DNA from: Isoetes taiwanensis
Taxonomy: Eukaryota; Streptophyta; Lycopodiopsida; Isoetales; Isoetaceae
Assembly (NCBI GenBank): GCA_021234155.1
Contig: JAJEKV010000033.1
Location: forward strand, 11,850,163-11,914,162
Direction of reading: 5' to 3'
DNA length: 64,000 nucleotides
Shown: piece after piece, positions 57,079 through 64,000 of the stretch
How the letters are laid out: each line of letters opens with the position of its first letter
Numbering within the stretch: position 1 is the stretch's first letter
Made by a program: the position numbers and the translations under genes
Notes under the pieces: model-generated
Database searches by the model: none
What the model saw: the letters and a program-made list of their open reading frames with translations, nothing else
What the model was told of the DNA's origin: nothing

Positions 57079-57603
57079 TATAGAAAACAACAAAACACTT
57101 AGGGTGATCTTCTATTGAGGACTGATTTGGAGGTGCATTATTAGAAGTAGAACATGAGCAACCAATTCCAAGGGGAAGTGGTTTCTTCATTAAACTGGAA
57201 CATGGATTGAAGAAAGCAGGAGATTTAAGGCAACACAAAGAAACGGAAGAAAGCTACGATACAACTTAGGCAAATAGAAGCAGAGTTTTGGATTGAGGTC
57301 CCATAAAGATATACTGAGAGGAATATAGTCAAAGCAAGAGAGAGTGGGAATTAAGAAGCAGCCCAACCCGCCAAATCTCTCAGGGACCAGGCTCTACAGG
57401 AGCAAAAATCCAGCCATACGAGGCTCAATGATTGAAAGTCTCGATCAGAAAACCAAAAGCGATTATTTCCACATTGCCTTTTTGCCACAGTCCTTGGATT
57501 GGCAAAGTGTCTCCCTTCTATGAGGTGAAAGAAAAAGGGAAAGAAAGACCGCTGCATAATAAGCGCCAAAAAAATTAACCACCTTCCTATAGAAAATCCC
57601 CAC
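57079..57603. other. Intergenic sequence
   Basis: No gene recognised; short minus frames have no known domain. Confidence 0.5.
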
Positions 57604-58293
57604 CATCTAATATTTTGTAAGAAGAAGAAGAAGCGAAGGGCTCTATAATTGCAATTAATTATAGAATCACTATGTGTGATAAACAAAATCCATGACACAT
57701 AACGTTAATTTGAATCTCAAGTCATTTGTAGAGGAAGATCTTCCCTTTATATTTGACGGAGTTGCTAATACCAATATATAATAAAGTCTTTAAATAACAA
57801 TGTGTTTAAATAAAAAACCTTAAAAAACCAATCTTCAAATAAATAACCTTCAGATATTCAATCTATAATATAAGTAGAAAAAGTGACATATGCAATCTTG
57901 CATTTGTGGTTATTCGTGGACCTTGAATATGGGAGTGTCATTCCTAGGCATCTAATATTTTGTAAGAAGAAGAAGAAGCGAAGGGCTCTATAATTGCAAT
58001 TAATTATAGAATCACTATGTGTGATAAACAAAATCCATGACACATAACGTTAATTTGAATCTCAAGTCATTTGTAGAGGAAGATCTTCCCTTTATATTTG
58101 ACGGAGTTGCTAATACCAATATATAATAAAGTCTTTAAATAACAGTGTGTCTAAATAAAAAACCTTAAAAAAACAATCTTCAAATAAATAACCTTCAGAT
58201 ATTCAATCTATAATATAAGTAGAAAAAGTGCCATATGCAATCTTGCATTTGTGGTTATTCGTGGACCTTGAATATGGGAGTGTCATTCCTAGG
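57604..58293. repeat. 345-bp near-identical tandem duplication
   Basis: Copies 57604-57948 and 57949-58293 start CATCTAATATTTTG and end CATTCCTAGG. I see four or five single-base differences, about 99% identity, so the duplication is recent or under homogenisation. It has no coding content. Confidence 0.97.
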
Positions 58294-58810
58294 ATGAGTC
58301 CTATGAAACAACTAGAAGCGAAGTGATGTTCTCATTGAGCTCTTTGAAATACTGAATATAAATTAGTTCCCCCTACTAAGGGTAGAAGTTTTTAGAAAAG
58401 CTTGAAAAATGCTTCAAAACTAGACAAACATCGAGAACATGAGAAATAAAGAATATAAGATAAAAGATGAATTATCTGCCGCATAGGCTAAGCAATGGTG
58501 AGAAGACTGGCGACAACTTCTCATCGAGATGAAAAACCCCGCCCTTTTGGGTTTTCGAGGAAAACCCTCATAAGAAACGATCGCCAACGCTCTCGAGAAA
58601 TCCTGCAGCGCCCCAAGTCAATCGAGAAATGCTCTGATACAAACAGGATGCTGAGGCACCCCCAAGGATGAAGCGCGACCCCTTCTATTCTGGCACCAGA
58701 AGACTTCCAAATATAACCTGCAGAGTCAACACTAAAAAAAGAGAATGACCCATCAGGGAGTTAGGTGCCTCACACATCAGATTAATGTAGAATGAAATGT
58801 ATAATAATAA
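58294..58810. other. Intergenic sequence
   Basis: No gene recognised. CCCTTTTGGGTTTTCGAGG near 58541 resembles the complement of a word in the foldback near 40445-40465. Confidence 0.45.
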
Positions 58811-59105
58811 GGCTCAGAGGCTCTAGGGCCATGCCGAGAAAGAAACAACAGCCGACCAATCGGGGATCATCCACGGAATGATCATCGCAAGGAAAAACAT
58901 CTGACTAATGCTGCCTCGAAGGCTACATTGCCATGCCGAGAAAAAATAAAAAAGAATTATGCCTCGGAAGCTACAATGCCATGCAGAGTAAAAATGAAAT
59001 GATAAGCATGCCTGGGAAGCTGCAGCGCCACGCCGAGAGAAATAAATAAAAAGTACTGTCTCAGAGGCAACACCGATAAGTCGAGAAAATGAGAAAATGC
59101 GAAAG
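58811..59105. repeat. Degenerate minisatellite, five units of about 58-60 bp
   Basis: GCCTCGGAAGCTACAATGCC followed by ATGCCGAGAAAAAA-type sequence recurs near 58812, 58912, 58961, 59011 and 59060 with increasing divergence. Confidence 0.8.
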
Positions 59106-60101
59106 AAATGGAGGCCGAGCCGCAGCATGGAACCATAAGCAAACACGCGACTAACCGAAATCAAAGAAGTAACCAACCAGCGCTGATATGACATAGGGAA
59201 AGGTAGGCGGGAAACTTGTGGAGCTCAAAAGAAAAGAATGCAAAGGAGCTCAAGAGAACGCCGATGATTGGAAATGAGAAAGGAGGCGGCATAAATAGGA
59301 TATGTGAAGAAGGACGTCCTTATCCAAGGAATGTCGGTTCTATCGCAATAGGACTGTGGCATTGTTTTAACTAGACAGGTTACGTCCAAATGCTTTATTG
59401 GAGAAATCTCTCCATATATATGGTGTTAGATCTTCTAAGCATATTCTAAAACTGAAAACATTTAAAGATAGGATTTATGATTTTGAGGTTCAAGTCAAAT
59501 TGTTTTTAGTATTTGTCAGATCGTTTGGTACTGCTTCAGCCTTGTCAAGAAAATCCGTCATACTACAGAAACAATGTCTTGTCCATTCTCTTATTTAATT
59601 TGGTATATTGATAGAATTGCATGTCATAACCAATCTCTATCTTAATACAGAAGCAAAGCTTCTCTCGTGGCAACAATTGAAACTATTTAGAACCATTTTA
59701 GAAGGATAAACATCTATATATCATGTTGGCTTATAACTCTACATGTTTACCAAAATTGGAAATGTCTGTTGTTACCTTGCAGAAATATAGTACAACACAA
59801 TTGCCAAAAATAATAACATTCCTCTCTGCCACTAATTGCATAATATTATAGAAATTTGTCAAAAAATCACGATATGCATGACGTCGGAATTACCTGCCAA
59901 GGAAATCTAGACAATAGCAAGCACTCTGAGGCTCTATATCATGAATGGAAATGCTAGTTCAATGATCGACCCATTTGAAGTGTTGTAAATTAGCAAATTA
60001 TCAAAATAAGTCTTTTCCAAGTTTACAGAAGAGAGCACCACAAAAAATAGCAGTGCAGCATTATCAAGCCAACCCCGACAAAGCTACTTCAACAAAAGTT
60101 G
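59106..60101. other. Intergenic sequence
   Basis: No gene recognised. A TATA-like ATAAATAGG lies near 59291, without an evident downstream gene. Confidence 0.45.
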
Positions 60102-60167
60102 TCACATTTTTTCAAACAATGTCACTATTTTGAATTCAGAACTCACTTTGGCTATTAATGAACTCAC

Positions 60168-60527
60168 TTTAATGAGCAGAATAAGATTGCCATAAGCATC
60201 AGCTAGCATCCTGTGTGTATAGTATAGTTCTCTGTATCTCAAGAATTGCCTTTCTGTAAATTCATGGTGATGCTTTTCCATGAACCAAAATAAGTAGACT
60301 GTTTGCATCACTTCTCTTGAGAAGATTGAAGCCCATAACCTTTCCGATTTTCTCCTAATCTCCTCATCATCTACTACCTGCTTATGTGTCCAATGATTAT
60401 GTGGAGGATAGCAGACCTGATGCTCATGTATTCTGTGTTCACCATATCTGGCCACTTCATTTCTCAAAGAGGCCCCATCCTTAGTGACAAAGTATCTGTT
60501 TGTATGTGGACCTCTGCATAGCTCCAT
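60168..60527 (-). CDS. Unassigned candidate exon
   Basis: A minus frame reads MELCRGPHTNRYFVTKDGAS, HRIHEHQVCYPPHNHWTHKQ, ERLWASIFSREVMQTVYLFW and QFLRYRELYYTHRMLADAYG. Amino-acid composition is protein-like, and the frame runs into a strong donor (AAAG then GTGAGT) at 60168-60162, so I place the exon end at 60168. A possible acceptor (TATGCAG) lies near 60508 just inside the frame, so the true exon may begin there rather than at the ATG. I do not recognise the family and could not place neighbouring exons. Confidence 0.45.
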
Positions 60528-62049
60528 GCACTCACTTTGGCTTTTGGTAATTGGCTCAGTCTGTAATGACGGGCTTAAGATTTATTCAGAGTAGAGAGCT
60601 CCATCCTCGCACGGCTGGAGCAAGCTCTTGAAATGATTAGATTGACAGGCTGTGTTTTAAATTTCTGAGCTTGTTGCTGAATCTTTGTGATGTAACTGGT
60701 GCTTCCTCAATGGGGATGTAAGAGAGGCTTATGTGTCTAGTGTGAGAAACTTATACTGGCAACTTCTGGACCTCGATTACTCATGCTATCATGCTATCAG
60801 GTGGTACTACTTTGGGGGCATCCAATTTGATCCATATGAGGTTTTACATAGTATCAGGTCCATCCTTGCACTTCTATGTAGCCAGTTTAATTCTTGCTCT
60901 GTAGAGATATGTTAGCTAAAGGTTTAATGGGCTTTGGGTGCACATGAAGCTCTGCTTATCTTGTGACTGATAGGTCTTTGTGTGATGGTAATTGCTATCT
61001 ATATGGAAGAGGTATTGAGGAAGTTGACGTCTATGCTAGGTCTTGAGTGGGTCATCTAAGTATGTCCACCTTTCATGTTCTTATTCTGATGTAATTCCTT
61101 AGATGGGTTCCAGTTAGGCCCGTAATCTTCTATCCCAGCTAGAAGAAGCTTTTGTACATATGGCATTGTAAACAGTGGTATGTGGAGGGCTATGTGTCTT
61201 TAGAAGACGAGAGGCTTCTATCATGGTAGCTAGATAGTATTCTTCTATTAGTCATCTTCTGAACAGTTGCAACTTTCGGAGGGGAGGGAGGATCTTTATG
61301 GGAATTTTATCTCTGGGTGTAGTAGCGGAGTGGATTCCTTGGCATAGCATTGTTTGCTTTGAATTAATCTAAGCCACAGTGACAACCTACTGACGCCATG
61401 GATTTGATCTGATTTTTTTCCTTGATTGGATGGTCTTGCATTTTTATGCGTGAAACTAAGGCAATACTAACCTACTTTGTGTTGAGTGAGACATTATGTA
61501 CTTGATTCTTAAACTGATTTGTTGCCAGCAATGCCATGATATCGACCTACAAAATGGGATGTGATCTTAGAGAAGATGAATGGACCCAATTGGAGACATT
61601 CAGTTGGCACAAGCGGCGCAATTAATAGCAAAGGACAAAGGTCTGTTACTTTCAGCAGTTAGCTTTTGGCATAGTATTTGGCTGCCCAGCACATTTTTAT
61701 CATGTCGCTTAGATCATCTGAGTGCAAGTTGGTGGTGTATTCTGGGTTCTTCGATATTCATGCAGGCCGTTGAATGTAGAAGCGATTAGAAAGACTCGCG
61801 CATGGGTTCATCGAAGCTGTTAAATGGCGTTTATTTGCTCTGCTTCCATAGGAATTGATTTTGCTTTGTGGAATTGATTCTGCGGTTAGCGGTATAGGCA
61901 ATGGGTGATATTTTTTCCTTTTCATTTTATCTTGTGAAATTGTATTGAACAGCCTTCTTCCAGCAACCGCATACCAGAGTCAGCATTTATGGCTAGGACA
62001 TATTTACCATGAAAGGTTTCAGATATTGTAGCATTATGGAGAAATGTAT
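60528..62049. other. Intergenic or intronic sequence
   Basis: Short frames (for example 61580-61789 +) have no known domain. It may be upstream sequence or introns of the candidate exon at 60168-60527. Confidence 0.4.
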
Positions 62050-62138
62050 GGAGGTTGGGACTCCATTCGCTTTTGTGTGGGGTCCCGCGACCGCTAGCCG
62101 AGCCGGTCACTCAGAAAACCGAATGGAGGACCAACCTC
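62050..62138. repeat. Imperfect 18-bp inverted repeat
   Basis: AGGTTGGGACTCCATTCG (about 62052-62069) pairs with CGAATGGAGGACCAACCT (about 62120-62137) with two mismatches, making an 87-bp foldback with a GC-rich loop. Confidence 0.8.
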
Positions 62139-62759
62139 CATTCCCCTACAAAATAGAAATAGGGGAGGGATTTTTCGGATCTTCAATAGATTTAACAGGC
62201 ATTTCCCAGCAGATTCACATCGTTTTTGCAAGATCCACAAGCTTTTACCATTTGATGTGAAGTTTTTCGTCCTCTGAAAATATCCGGCGGTGTGGAGACT
62301 ACCCTAACCCAAAACAAAGCAAAAAACCCTAACCTAAAAACCTAACCTCACAAGCAATGGCCACCGGAATATAGCAACCCGACTTCCATTCCGCATTATT
62401 GGGCTATGCCACGTGGCGCCAGGAAAATGCACGCCAGCTAAAAATGCCGACCCTATTTCTATTTTGATCTGAAGAAAGTAAGTGGACAGTTCTAGATATT
62501 TCTAGCGACGAACTACATCACAACTTGATGAGTCTTTTGGCTGTTGCAGATCAATTTTAAAGCTGTAGAACCATTGGCAGATCCTCAAGAATATTCGAAC
62601 TTGTAAGCTGATTGGGAATGGGCTCTTGATACAGAAGCACGAACAAAGGCCAATATGCAAGGCTTTACTATGGACTATTTATCCTTTTCTTTTTTTTTTT
62701 CCTTTTCCATAACTATCTTCTTTCTTGAGTTCCAGGAAAGAATTTGTTTCCTCAAAGGA

Positions 62760-62796
62760 TCAAGTCCACATGCAAGTTCCTTGCATGTGGACTTGA
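62760..62796. repeat. Perfect 17-bp hairpin with 3-nt loop
   Basis: TCAAGTCCACATGCAAG (62760-62776), loop TTC, then its exact reverse complement CTTGCATGTGGACTTGA (62780-62796). It lies in a small + frame with no known domain. No T-run follows, and in a plant nuclear context it is not a bacterial-type terminator. Confidence 0.95.
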
Positions 62797-62879
62797 TTGA
62801 AGAGCTGAAGGCATTGTCCACGCTTCCCTTGTCAATCACAACAATGAAAAAGTAAGCTCATCCATTTATAGTTTTTAGT

Positions 62880-64000
62880 TTGTGTCTATGCATCTTTAGT
62901 CAAGTCGAAAGTTGACACCATTTATAAGGCCATTTTCTCCATGTTTTGCATTGCTTGCACCCAAATACCTTTGATATTTGACCTCACAATTAATTTTTTA
63001 GAAAATATCGTTTTTGTATGACAATTTGTTTCGATAGAGAAGATGCAAGGAAGCTCCTATTCGTTTATTTTTTTTAACTCTCAAAAGTACTATCCAATAT
63101 GTATTTTTAATTCCACAAAGGAATAGAGTTTCTTTATGAGAGGTATTGAAAATGGGTTGTTTTCATAGATAATTGTTTTCATAGTTTTTCATTGATATGA
63201 TGAGCAAGCAATACATTAGTAACTCGCTTTGCAGAGAGGCATTATAAGACCATCTTGCAATGACCTTGCATATACTGTCCAGTTCCAGCTAGAAATAGTT
63301 CCAGAACAAAATATATAAGTTTCTTTTTATGTACACTTCATGATAAGGTTAAGGTACCTCTGTGACTTTCTATTATTGGATATGAAAGAGCTTACTATTA
63401 ACTCATAGACACATATTGTGTTCATCATCACATGCCACATGTTTCTGAAGGACGACCATGGGCAAGCCTATGCAAGCAGGTCCAAGGGAATCATCATTGA
63501 CATAAAGAAGTACATATAAGACTGTTGCACCTATTATCTACAGGACATATCAATAAGCGTGTTTGCTTCTAGTGCGGCCATGTATGCAGGCCCATTTAAC
63601 CAATTGAGATTAGAGTTAGCAACAATTTTCATGGCAAGTGGCAAATTGAAGCAAAGAGAGACAATTACGGATTTATAATGGCAGCTAAGTTGTTGTCATA
63701 GCATTTTGACGTTGAGGATGTCTTTTGACAAAATAAATATCATTCTCATTAGGTTAGCAATAATTCTGAGAGATCAAACAAATGTGATCATTTGAAAATG
63801 AAATAGATAAAGACAAACGTGCATTTTATAATTCTACTATCTTGGTACATGGCGATTAAGAATTTTTGTACATATATTTTAATAAGGATTGGGGGCATGA
63901 TAATAATTTATCCTCAGCCCGGCCTATATGATCAAGATTTTATATTATGATTTGATATCTCATACGCACAAAAACCTTTATTATTTTGTTAAATATGGAG
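62880..64000. other. Intergenic sequence
   Basis: AT-rich; no gene, RNA gene or repeat recognised up to the window edge. Confidence 0.5.

Noticed and set aside
58811-59105. Short frames across the minisatellite (for example 58823-59194 -)
   Set aside because: The open frames arise from the repeat itself; composition is low-complexity and no domain is present.

Overview
This is a nuclear chromosome segment from a land plant. It is AT-rich, has short GT-AG introns, carries a degenerate plant-type PPR gene of the PLS/E class, and is crowded with transposon relics. Repeat density and the character of the unfamiliar gene families make a fern or another seed-free lineage my best guess, but nothing in the window proves the lineage. 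A 311-base run of N at 1226-1536 is an assembly gap. Only one long open reading frame looks intact: an F-box gene at 35448-36680 (+).

Layout. 0-10 kb: a decayed multi-copy family on + (2640-4306) lies tail-to-tail with a 12-exon gene relic on - (9752-4920). Splicing it by eye gives a basic N-terminus, a coiled coil, a RING-like cluster, a linker of tiny exons, a Ulp1/C48 cysteine protease domain and an FCP1/NIF-type HAD phosphatase domain in one gene. This is the most unusual object in the window. 11.3-15.5 kb: a 4.2-kb element with perfect 29-bp terminal inverted repeats. 18.2-19.1 kb: one end of a CACTA transposon. 19.7-25.4 kb: a degenerate GC-richer LINE on -. 25.4-32 kb: intergenic DNA with minisatellites, small duplications and a 253-bp MITE. 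32.3-34.6 kb: a PPR pseudogene on -, split by a tRNA-derived SINE.

35-40 kb: the F-box gene, a broken copy of its 3' part, and flanking sequence that is copied again near 50.6-51.1 kb. 42-43.1 kb: a 27-bp perfect inverted repeat abutting a 0.94-kb TIR element. 44.4-49.3 kb: a Helitron RepHel gene whose middle third is inverted. 49.4-49.8 kb: three tandem tRNA-like SINE units. 51.4-52.8 kb: the end of a second CACTA element with a transposase-associated domain. 53.0-53.4 kb: a LINE endonuclease scrap. 54.2-57.1 kb: a gag-only LTR retrotransposon on - with a 5-bp target duplication, two LTRs, an initiator-Met-type primer site and a polypurine tract. 57.6-58.3 kb: a young 345-bp tandem duplication. 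60.1-60.5 kb: an unassigned candidate exon. The rest is intergenic.

The window does not form an operon-like or pathway unit. It reads as an accessory landscape in which transposons inserted into genes, copied gene pieces and rearranged each other. All calls come from reading motifs by eye. Frameshifts at homopolymers could be assembly errors, so 'pseudogene' means 'not readable as assembled'.
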